Assembly (NCBI RefSeq): GCF_030867095.1
Contig: NC_081824.1
Location: 85,146,382-85,210,381 of the forward strand
Direction: 5' to 3'
Length of the DNA stretch: 64,000 nucleotides
Source of the DNA: Alligator mississippiensis
Taxonomy: Eukaryota; Chordata; Crocodylia; Alligatoridae
The position numbers and the translations under genes were made by a program. The notes under the pieces were generated by a model, which was not told the DNA's origin, searched no databases, and worked only from the letters and a program-made list of their open reading frames with translations. Shown here in pieces: positions 40,432 to 51,470 of this stretch (positions are counted from its first letter, which is position 1; every line of letters starts with the position of its first letter).

Positions 40432-40905
40432 AACTAACCCCCCCCCGCCCCTGGCTGCAAACCCACACCCCCCACCCCCACTCCCCGGCTGCAACTCCCC
40501 CAGCTCCCCAAAACCCCCCAGCTCCCAGACCGTAAACCCCCCAGCTCCCCAGCTGCAAACCACCCACTCCCTGGCTTCAAACCTCCCAGATCCCAGGCTG
40601 CAAACCCCCACTCTCCAGCTGCAAATCCCCCAACTTCAAACCCTCCAGCTCCCTGGCTGCAAACCCCCCACTCCTCCCAGGCTGCAAATCCCACCCACTC
40701 CCCAGCTGCAAACCCCGACTCTCCAGCTGTAAATCCCCCAGATACCCAGCTTCAAACCCTCCAGCTCCCTAGCTGCAAACCCCCCACTCCCCCGCAACTC
40801 CTGGGCTGCAAACCTCCTAGCTCCCAGACTGCAAGCCCCTATTCCCTGCTGGAGCACCCAGCCAGCTTCCCTGCCTGCCCTGCAACCCCCCTGTAAGCCC
40901 CACTT
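40432..40905. repeat. C-rich minisatellite, unit about 22 bp
   Basis: Around 20 degenerate units of the form CCCCAGCTCCC.GGCTGCAAAC. FAXC is transcribed from the other strand, so the pre-mRNA here would be strongly G-rich. All Pro- and Gly-rich frames over it are artefacts. Confidence 0.88.
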
Positions 40906-41699
40906 ACCTCACAGGCTCCAGAAGGAAAGTCAACTTGAGCCAAACCTTGGGTGACTGACAGCGTCAGGCCCTGCCCTCTCCCTCCCTCTGCCCCTCCCCC
41001 TCCAGTTTCCTAGGTAACAGCTCTTTACCTGGGCTAGGGCATCAGTACAGGTGCCCCACTGTCCACTTAAGCAAGTGGTTATTGCCATCCATTCACACTG
41101 TTCAGGTGTTTCTACTGCTCATGCGCCACTTGAGCGCTAAAGAGATCGCCCCAAGGTGCTTACTGCTCATACTCAACTTTTTGTTGTGTATGCATAGTGG
41201 ACGAGCATAATCATTGATTATGTTACTAGAAGACATAGGCAAGAAAAAAATGTTATTACTTTTGTTTACATTGTTAGTTCAACGAATGCTGTTTTGGATA
41301 CTTCCAATTAACGATACTATTCTTTTTTATTTATTTAGCTGACAGTTTTTGTGTGTTATCTTTTAAACTGGTGGGGCAGTGCCCGAGTGCCCCCTATTGG
41401 CCCATCGCCACCGACTCTATGTAGTTTGCCAGTGTCGTGAAAATGCTTAGCGTGACAGCACAATAAACTAAAATACAATGTTCATACAGATTTATACATG
41501 CTTTCTCACTGGCTATGAAGACGACATAACAATGCCAGACTAACTATTATTAAGTTCATCCCTCCCGTTTTATTTATTACTACAGACTTACAATAAGACA
41601 TTTCACACAGGTCCCTTTGAAGTTTATTGGACTTGTCAAGTCGTGAATCTGATTCACAAACACTGGGAAATGCAGACTAAGAATGTAATATGCTTATAT
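40906..41699. other. Intronic, no recognised feature
   Basis: GC-rich shoulder of the minisatellite to about 41050, then mixed sequence; no gene or named repeat. Confidence 0.45.
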
Positions 41700-41960
41700 G
41701 GGAAGTCATAAGACACAGACCTGTAATGAACCTACTGAGCCATGTCCCCTTCCTACCATAGCCTAATACTTCCCATGAAGCCACTCATAACTTGATTAAA
41801 TGCTATCTTAAAATTAATTATGCTTTGTGGCTTCCTTCCTCCCACTGGAAGGCTGCTCCAAAAACTCACTCATCTGGTAGTTAGAAACCTTCTCATTTCC
41901 AGCCTAACTTTATTAAATGTGTAAAATGCAATGTTCTCAACCATATGACAAAACTGCATT
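41700..41960 (-). mobile_element. Possible old CR1 fragment
   Basis: CTGGAAGGCTGCTCCAAAAA, CTCACTCATCTGGTAGTTAG and AAACCTTCTCATTTCCAGCC resemble the antisense of an old CR1 ORF2 C-terminus. Heavily diverged. Confidence 0.4.
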
Positions 41961-42785
41961 TAAAAAGTGAAGCCATTTTTATGCACCGTTTTTATCCAAC
42001 ACCATTGGAAACTGAGAGGAATGGAAAGGGACATTGTTTTGTTTTGTTTGGTTACTTTTTAGTTTATTTTTTACTAAGCCCATAAACCTGTGAACAAATA
42101 AAAGCCATTTGTGGACCAGAATATCAACCCAAGCAAATACCTCATAAATGAAGGGGCCAGTGATTCTCTCCTCAAATGGCACCCTAACCACTGGCCCATT
42201 CACAGAATACTTATAAATACTGAATTCACTCAAAGAAAGTTAGGATGAGTTCATAACTGACTCGCCAACCAGTGCAAAACAGTGAATGAACCAGTCCTAC
42301 TTTTCATGCTTATTTAATTTACATGTGGCAAGACTGTCTACATCAGCAGCTATGCACATCTGAAAAAAGACCAATTGTGTCCCTAAATAATGCTCCAGCT
42401 GTTGGAAACAGTGCAGAATACGGTAGGGCAGAGATCCATTTACCGTCATTTGATATTCTAATTAGTTTCCAAACCCACAAAATACTGAAAACAAATCTAT
42501 TATGATCTCATGTAAAAATACTCTTCAGAAAGTAGTAATATTAACACATGGGAAGCACAAATTTGCCAACCTTGTGCCTGACAGAGCATCTATGACCATG
42601 TGACTACTGTGCCTGGCAGCACTGCCCTCACATAGCCTGCCAGGAGCAGCAGAGTGTGTCTCCCAAAGCAGAAGTGTAGTTGTGTCCACCCAGTGCTGAA
42701 GACTAACTAATTAGGTAGGAGCAAGCTAACTGTCCCTATCACTCAGCAATGTTAGCCAGCAGGGATCCTGGTCCCTCCATAGTGT
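41961..42785. other. Intronic, no recognised feature
   Basis: No coding signal or named repeat. Confidence 0.5.
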
Positions 42786-42793
42786 CTGATGAA

Positions 42794-42896
42794 CAGGGAT
42801 GCTGGTTTTCTCCGATTAAAAAAAAAAAAATCCCCAATTTTCAAGTTAAAAAAAGTAACCCAAAATCCACATTTTTCCATGATCAAAATGAAATAC

Positions 42897-42967
<71 letters not shown>

Positions 42968-43072
42968 TACTGGCATTTCATTTTCAATCACAGAAAAATG
43001 TGGATTTTTGGGTTACTTTTTTTAACCTGAAAATTGGAGATTTTTTTAAATTAGAGAAAACCAGCATCCCTG
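42794..43072. mobile_element. Palindromic hAT-type MITE with a (TG)n centre (279 bp)
   Basis: The ends CAGGGATGCTGGTTTTCT are exact inverted copies and the arms (about 100 bases) are nearly complementary (GTAACCCAAAATCCACATTT / AAATGTGGATTTTTGGGTTA). A perfect 8-bp duplication CTGATGAA flanks it (42786-42793, 43073-43080). The centre is a (TG)n run of about 33 units at 42899-42964. Confidence 0.95.
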
Positions 43073-43080
43073 CTGATGAA

Positions 43081-43400
43081 GTAAGCTGCTGCTTATCAAA
43101 GCTCATATAACTCTGATTTAGTTAATTCATAAGGTGTAAATCTACCCTGCCTTGTCCTTGTTTTCATCATTCTTTGAGCCAAATTCTATAATCACCTTTA
43201 TGTGTCTAAATGCTGTTTCCCACGGGAAAAAAACGGGGATTTTCCCTTTTAACGGAGAAAAAAGCAGATTTTTCATTTCAGTAGATATCCACAGATTTTC
43301 CACTTTTGCAAAGAGCTCTCTGCAGGCTGGCAGAGTTCTAGCCTGCAAGAGTTTCTTGCAAAAAAGGGGGCAAACGCTAAGCCCTGGCCCCGAGGGGGAG
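43081..43400. other. Intronic; possible diverged relative of the preceding MITE
   Basis: TTTTCCCTTTTAACGGAGAA at about 43242 has the flavour of the TTTTAANNNGAGAAA motifs in the neighbouring palindrome, but no element could be delimited. Confidence 0.3.
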
Positions 43401-43439
43401 GGAGAGGGGAAGGGGCAGACCTGAGACTCAGTCAGCCAG

Positions 43440-44245
43440 GGCTTGGCTCAGGCTCACTTTCCCTCCCGGAGCCTTTGGGGTAAGTGGGGCTTGCAGGGGC
43501 CCCCTCCAGTAGGGCTGGGGGGGAGGGGAAGGCTGCAGATCAGGGATGGAATGCACCAGCAGGGCTGGGAAGAGCCCTGTGGAGTGGAGGGCAGTGTTAG
43601 GTGTTGTGGGAAGAGCTAGCGGGACAGGTGGGGATGTGTGGGTGGGGGCTGAGGGAGTGGAGAGGCATCTGCGGGAAGCCCCATGTGGAGGACCGGCCTG
43701 ACCTGGTGGCACATGGACTGGGAGCTGCGTGCCATCAGGCTGGGAAGGAAGCTGCAAATAGAAGCAAGGAGTTGCGCACCATCAGGCCAGCCGGGCTCCT
43801 GCTTGTCTCCATGGGAGGCTTCCTACTAGAGTATTGGAAACTCCACGTGGAGGCACAGAGCTTGCCCAGCCCAATGACACATGGGTCCCGCCTGCTGTGC
43901 CACAATCTGCACATGCTGGCACGGGGCCAAGCCAATGTGGTCTTAAGGTGCTCAGCAGCGGGCTGGGCTGGCTCTATGCCAGCACATGCAGGCCCTGGGA
44001 CTCAGCCAGATGTGCGCACCGCCGGGGGCTCTGCCTGCTGTGGCCTTGAGCACCCTGAGAGCCTGATGCCTGCTGCTGCCGAGCTGCCGATGGCAGGAGC
44101 TGTGCACCACAAAACCCACACCTGCCCACAAACCCCACACACATACACACCCCTACACCCCTTCACACACCCCCACAAACCCTACACACTCCCCCATACC
44201 TTCACAAATCTCCCCCCTAACACACACCCCACACTTACCCCCCAA
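43440..44245. repeat. GC-rich composite repeat, copy A (unoccupied site)
   Basis: GC-rich array with a degenerate unit of about 70-75 bases (TGGAAACTCCACGTGGAGGC; CACATGCTGGCACGGGGCCA), then CATGCAGGCCCTGGGACTCA and a CCCCACAAACCC-type CA/C-rich tract (44110-44245). It matches 47640-48112 joined to 49136-49460 in copy B. Frames across it are not genes. Confidence 0.75.
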
Positions 44246-44576
44246 CCAAAGTACCTGCATATATTTCTAAGGAAGGTTCAGATAGTGTTATATTTAATTT
44301 GTAAAAATAAAAATAAAAGTAATTAATTTTGCATAATTTTGAGTTTTCTTGGGCATAATTTTGAATTTTCTGCACATAATTCCTTGAGGTATACAGAGTG
44401 GCCTGAGTTGGAGCTCTAATTTTCCATGCTGAAAAACCCAAAATCAAATGCCAAAAATATAGGTATTTAGAATTTATTTTAGTATAGTGATTGAGGCACT
44501 GGTTGGCTTCCAAATTGCTTTAAAACTGTACATATATCAATAAAACATTGTGTTCAACTGATACTTATATATATAT

Positions 44577-44644
<68 letters not shown>

Positions 44645-45133
44645 GTGGCCTTTCATTTTAATCATGGATTTGGGGGTTTTAATCAGAGAATTGGACATTT
44701 TTAATCAGAGAATTTGCAATTTTTTAAATCACAGAAAACCAAGATCATTGTTAATTACCACACCTAGATCACAGCATGGATGCAGCTACATTGAGTTTAT
44801 CGTACTGGACATGGTAAACTTACTGGCAAATCCAACCGCTAATCCTTTGGTGCAGATTACTGAATCAAACCAGACTGCAGCATGATTTATAACTTAAGCA
44901 CTGCCAATAACATAGGGAAAGAATGATGTTGTTGGAAGAACATCAATCAGGTACGGACAGACTCCGGGGGTGTTATGTAGGCAGTAGTCAATAGTAATTA
45001 GAATTTCTAAGAATTCGTACGATACTTTAAACGCAAAAAGGATTTAATCCAACATGAGGTCATTCTAATTTGGTCCTTATCTTAATGAAAAACATTGAAT
45101 TATGGAAGACACTAGACTGGAAGTTGGTGGTTC
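44246..45133. other. Intronic; CA/TA microsatellite and MITE-like scrap
   Basis: (AC)n at 44583-44629 with (TA)n on both sides. Then 44646-44750 has TTTTAATCAGAGAATT repeated and AAATCACAGAAAACCA, resembling one arm of the 42794-43072 palindrome. Confidence 0.5.
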
Positions 45134-45340
45134 CAGTGGCATAACTAAGACAGAGTGCCTGAGGCAACCTCCCTGGGAACTGACAAGGGGAGAATGATGG
45201 GAGGTTGATGGGAAAAAAAACAGCTGCTGCTGGCAGCCACTAGATTGCAATCACAACCATGCACACAGCACAGCGACAACTGCAAGTCACTGCTGCCCCT
45301 GCAAAACAGACAGAAAAAAAACAATCCAAGATATGCAAAA
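45134..45340 (+). mobile_element. hAT 'GCATAACT' family, left-end fragment
   Basis: CAGTGGCATAACTAAGACAG is the family terminus. The other end was not located, so the end coordinate is approximate. Confidence 0.45.
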
Positions 45341-45689
45341 TCCAATTGGGCCCATTACTAGATGGAGATAATAAATGTGTTTATAATAATACCACATTGA
45401 AGGCAAAAGTATTTGATTAATATTTCTCTTTAATTTGGGAAGAAACAGGATAACACACTCATATAATGTGATGATGACAATGATAATAAAATTCATGCTA
45501 GTCCATTTGTTACAAAAAGACAGAGCTGATCAGAAAAAAATAAGACAAAAACATAATTCGGTTGGTATTGGCTAAGCCAGCAAAATAGGAGCATTTCATG
45601 GAAACAGTCTGATCTCACCTAAGTTCTAAAGGAACTCAGGCTGGCAGCAAATCCAAATCTCCTAATCAGAGTGAAAACAAATTTTAAAA

Positions 45690-47049
45690 TACTGAAAACT
45701 TCTGTGAAATAAATAATATTTCTCCACACAAAGTAAAAAAGGAGGCTATCAGGATAAATGATTTATAAATCAGTAAGTCTGGACCTATGAAACATAAAAG
45801 AGGTGGCTAAGGAGATCTCTGTCTTGCTGGTACTAATATTTAATAAATCTTGGATATGGGGGAAATTCCAGGAGACTAGAAAATTGGAAGTATGCCAGAA
45901 TCTCCTGGTCAAATAGGCCAGTTAACCTGACATCAGTCCCAGACAAAATAATGGAAAAGCAGATGCACGATTCATATGATAAGCAAATAAGGAATAGAAA
46001 TATAATTACTGTCAGTTAACATGGTTTTATAGAAACAAGGCTTAACCTTACTTGATTCTTTTGAGACTATATAGTACCTGAGAAAGGTTACAATACCCTT
46101 AGACTTCTGTAAGGCATTTGACTTAGTACTTCATGACTTTTAGACTGAAAATTTCTTTGGGTAAATGTAGTAGTATCTTTTATTAGACCAATTAAATAGT
46201 CAGAAAAATTGTTCTTTGCAAGCTTTTGGGCACAAACACCCTTCTTCAGGCATAGGGAGAGTCTCCTGATGTTTTGTGTGCTCTCCTGGGTTTAATACAA
46301 GCCAAAATGCAAGATGCAGATGTGTGAAAAATGCAAATGTGTGGCAGTGAGGATCAGAGGGAATGGGAGACAATAGGTGTGAGACAGGTAGGTGTGGGGG
46401 GTAAAGGGGGAAATGTTGACCTGGTGGTAGAATGTAGCTGGTAAAATGCAGGCAGGTTACCTGGGGTTATCAGATGACAGGCAAGGCAGATAACCTGCCA
46501 ATTTTTCCAACTATTTAGTTGCTCTAATAAAAGATGTCAGATTTACCTACAGAACCTTGTCTGCCAAATTACTTAAATGGCATTTAGGCATATAAAGGTG
46601 ATATATAATTTAAATGTTGACAAATTTAGGAGGTACAGGAAAGAGCCAAAATAATTCCAGAGCTGAAGAAAATGCCCAACAGTCAGAACATTAAGTAGCT
46701 CAATCTGTTTGACTTATCAGAAAGCAGATTGAGAGGCAGCTTGAGGCAGTTTGATTAGTATCTCTCTTTATAGGGCTATTTAATTTTTCAAAGAAAGTTG
46801 TAACAAGAATAAACAGCTAGAAATAGAAAGCCAGAAAAATTCAATGCGGAACAAAATTTTAATGGTCAGGGTGGAACTATAAAGGTAAATGGTAGATTCT
46901 CCATCTCTTCACCTTGATCTTGAGGTCTTCATATCAAGACTAAATGCCTTTCTGAAAGATATGCTTTAGCCACACATGAATTATTGGACTCGATACAGAG
47001 GTAGCAATGAAGTTTAATATCCTGTGTTATAGAGGAGGTCAGACTAGAC
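45690..47049 (+). mobile_element. Old CR1 LINE, sense strand, interrupted
   Basis: Decayed ORF2: GGCCAGTTAACCTGACATCA (N-L-T-S of the RT), GACAAAATAATGGAAAAGCA, and CTTCTGTAAGGCATTTGACT (the F.KAFD motif). A TIR element sits at 46159-46548. After it the thumb/C-terminal region continues to GAGGAGGTCAGACTAGAC. The final 3' tail resumes only at 49835. Confidence 0.75.
46159..46548. mobile_element. TIR element of about 390 bp inside CR1
   Basis: Inverted ends of about 50 bases: GGGTAAAT then ATCTTTTATTAGACCAATTA and AATAGTCAGAAAAATTG on the left, mirrored on the right. The core ATCTTTTATTRGACCAA also occurs at 29270 and 62816. Its target duplication is unclear. Confidence 0.75.
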
Positions 47050-49834
47050 TAGGGCAGGCAAAATCCAGCCTGTAGGCCAAATCCAGCCCTCTAGGCCATT
47101 CCAAAAAAAAAAAAAAAAAAAAAGGCCTGCAGGGCCTTCAAAGAACAATTATTACCAGCCCACAGCTGCCCCTCAGAAAGCCAGCAGGAGGCACAGGCTT
47201 TCAGAGGTCACACACCATTGTACAGGGCAGGCCCTGTGCCTCCACCTCTGTGGGGCTCCTGGCACTCCAGCTGGAAGCTGTTTGTGGAGGTGCCAACCAT
47301 GATGGGTGGGTGACTGGACAGCTGGTGAGTGGGGAGGGAAGCTCCTGCCTGCAGTGCTAGGAGCCACACATGGCGGCAGGGAGCCTGCCTGGCCAGATGG
47401 CGCACTTGTATGGTGGGTGTGGGGTTTATGGGGGTGTGTGTGTGGGGGGAAGGGCCCCCCACCCCCCTATGACAGTCCCCACTGCCACCAGCAGCAGTAT
47501 GTAACAGGCCCTCAGGGCACTCATGGCCCATGGTAGGCAGAACCCCACAGTGACACACAACTCTGAATTCTGGGGACTGCACATGACAGCAGGGAGCTGG
47601 CCCAGCCCATTGGTACATCTTCAAACCAGGCTGGGCTGACTTCGTGCCAGCATGTGGGCTCCTAGCACTGCAGGCAGAAGCTGCATGTCAGTGGACCAGG
47701 CCAGGCCAGCTCTGTGCCTCTACGTGGGGTTTCCAGCACTCCAGCGGGGAGCCACACATGGAGGCATGCAGCCAACCCAGCCCAGCCCAGCAGCATGCAC
47801 TCCTGGCTGCAGTGCCAGGAGCCCCAAATTATGGCACGGAGCCCGCCCGGCCTGACAGTGCATGGAACAGAAGCCACGGCAACTCGCTCACCATCAGGCC
47901 AGGCAGGCTCCATGTTGCCACATGCAGCTTCCTGCTGGAGTGCTGGAAACCCCACATGGAAGCATGGAGCCGGCCTGGCCTGGTCCACTGGCATGTGGCT
48001 CCCACCTGCAATGCTACAAGTCCCACATGCTGGCATGGAGCCAGTCTGGTCTGGTTTGAAGGTGCATGCCAACGGGCTGGCCCGGCTGCATATTGCCATA
48101 TGCAGCCCCCAGCAGAGGTGCACCGTATCAGATCAACACCAATATAAGGAAAATTGACAGTATTGGCAACTGGCTTTTTTCTCCTGATGTGGTCAATAAT
48201 GTTGCCGATAAATGCCTCTTGCATGTACAAAGCCACAGCACAAGATGCAAGTGGCCAGGAACGCAGCCCAGCAGCAAGGAGCAGGGTCCAGCTGGTAAGT
48301 TTGTTGTGAGGAAAGGGTGTGGGGGGGGCAGAACGCGGCCCCTGCAGTGAGGGAAGGAGTGGGCTGGGGCTGGGGCAAGGGCAGGAGCTGCATAGCTGAG
48401 ATGGGGTCCAGGAGGGAGTTGCAAGCAGCTCATCCAAGAGGTGTGGGGGGGGGGGCAGCTCTTGCCACTACTTTCACCCTGGGAGGGCATGGGGGTGTGG
48501 GGCCCCCCCATATATGCGCATGGGGTGAGAGCGGGCTGCTAGTGTGGGCCAGGGCTGTGCCAGGCTCTTCCTGCCAGGGGGCTGGGCTGGGCTGGGCTGG
48601 GCTGGGCTGGGCTGCACTCAGGGCAGGTGGCAGCAGTGCTTGAAGAAGAGCTAGTGATTTCTGGGTAGCTGCAACCCGCCCACCCCCCCATAGCCCTCCT
48701 GCCAGCACCGCCACCACCCACCCTGAGTGCAGCCCAGCCCAGCCCAGCCCAGCCCAGCATCAGGAACAGCCTGGCACCAGCCCATAGCAGCAGCCCACCC
48801 TCACCCCGCACACAGATCCAGGGGCACACACCCCCCATGCCCTCCCAGAATGTATAGCAGTGGGAGCCACCCCCTCCCTCCTCCCAGATGAGCCACTTGC
48901 AGCTCCGTCCCATGCCCTACCCGGGCTGTGCAGCACCTGTCTATGCCTCACAGTGGGGACCTCAATCTGCCCCTCCACAACGCCCCTTCCCCCACAACAG
49001 ACTTACCAGCTGCACACTGCTCTCCATGCTGCCTGGCATAATAGAATCGAATTGGTATTGGCCAACATGGCTTGCTAAAAATTGGCCATTTGTATTGGCC
49101 CAAAAAGTCTCTATCAGTACACCCCTAATCCCTAGGACTCAGCTGGCCACCATGGAGCTCTGTCTGCCACAGGCCATGAACACCCCAAGGGCCCACCGCC
49201 TGCTGCTTCTGCTGTTGGCAGTAGAGCTGTGTGCCAGGGAAGGGAGAGAAGGGGGCATACGGTGGGGGACCCCATTCCCCCCACAAAACTCACCCCTACA
49301 CACCCCTGCACCCACCCCACCACAAACTCCCCACAGATACCCCCAGAAACCCCACACATACACCCACCACCCCCACACCCCTTCACAACCCCCAGAAATC
49401 CCACACCCATGCACACCTCCTCCACTAACCCCACACCCACACCCCCCCACACACACACAATGTACAAGAGTAAGACTTTAGTTTGAGCTATTATGTGATC
49501 AACTCTATATACCCTATGCTAACACATGTAAATCAGGATAAAAATATTTTTTTAAATAAAATTAAAATATGTTATAACAGAAGTTTAATTTTTTGTATAT
49601 GAATTTGTTTTTTTCTGGTTCCAAAATGGCAAACCCTGCTCCCAAAAGGAGTACTTCCAGGGGTAAGGGGAGGGACTTCTGCTGGTAAAGGTCAGGGTTA
49701 GGAGTAGGACTTCTGATTCCAAGATGGCAATCGGAGTGGGGCACCTGTGAAGGGGCAGGGCTATCTTTGCAGCTCTCGACAGCTCACCAAAAGTCATTAA
49801 GTGGCTCTCCAGCTGAAATAATTGCCCACTCCTA
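47050..49834. mobile_element. hAT element inside CR1 (2.8 kb, carries another hAT)
   Basis: The left end TAGGGCAGGCAAAATCCAG and right end inverted TAGGAGTGGGCAATTATT resemble the 11800-12295 element. Flanks GACTAGAC / AACTAGAT (47042-47049, 49835-49842), 6 of 8, and the CR1 sequence rejoins across it. It includes a poly(A) run (47103-47123), a GC-rich array of about 70-75-bp units, the 48113-49127 hAT, and a CA/C-rich tract (49270-49460). No transposase frame recognised. Confidence 0.75.
48113..49127. mobile_element. hAT element, 'AGRGGTGCACC' family, copy 3 (1015 bp)
   Basis: CAGAGGTGCACCGTATCAG at the left; inverted TAGGGGTGTACTGATAGAG at the right. Flanks GCCCCCAG / ATCCCTAG are weak alone (5 of 8), but copy A (43991-43998, GGCCCTGG) shows the uninterrupted site, followed in both by GACTCAG. 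Confidence 0.88.
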
Positions 49835-49870
49835 AACTAGATGATATAATGGTCTCTTATATTCTATACT
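49835..49870 (+). mobile_element. Displaced 3' tail of the 45690 CR1
   Basis: AACTAGATGATATAATGGTC and TCTTATATTCTAT continue the CR1 sequence broken at 47049; the intervening 2.8 kb is a hAT insertion. Confidence 0.75.
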
Positions 49871-51097
<1,227 letters not shown>

Positions 51098-51378
51098 TCA
51101 AAAGAAGTATGTTAGGATATTATGCAATACTCAAGGACTTCAAGGGATCTTAGGCTCAGGGAAAGCTAGCCAATAACTTGTGACAAAAGTTCACATGCAC
51201 TTGAGAGTGTCTTGAAACACTGGATGTCTATGGATACATATTGATATTTGGAGTAATTTCTAAATTGTGAAATATGAAAGCTGTGTAAATATTTTGAACT
51301 TTTGGGAAGCTGTTGACGGAGGCATGATAACTTAGCTTAAATTAGCCTAAAAAGTTGAATTATTACAAAGGATGGTAT

Positions 51379-51470
51379 AGTCAGGGGTGAGCCTGCCCTG
51401 AGCAGGGGGCTGGATGAGATGACCTTATAAAGTCCCATCCAGCCCTACTTTCCTATGATTTTATGAAATA
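51379..51470 (+). mobile_element. CR1 3' tail fragment
   Basis: GCAGGGGGCTGGATGAGATG and CCAGCCCTACTTTCCTATGA are the sense-strand CR1 tail. Confidence 0.8.

Noticed and set aside
40432..40905. Regular array considered as a CRISPR-like array
   Set aside because: Units are contiguous and degenerate with no spacers, in a vertebrate intron; it is a minisatellite.
42749..43110. Frames with long Cys-Val or His-Thr runs
   Set aside because: Translations of a (TG)n tract inside a MITE; the same applies at 20569-20859.
47208..48643. Several 100-200-residue frames on both strands
   Set aside because: They come from a GC-rich tandem array and a nested hAT; no start or splice evidence and no domain.
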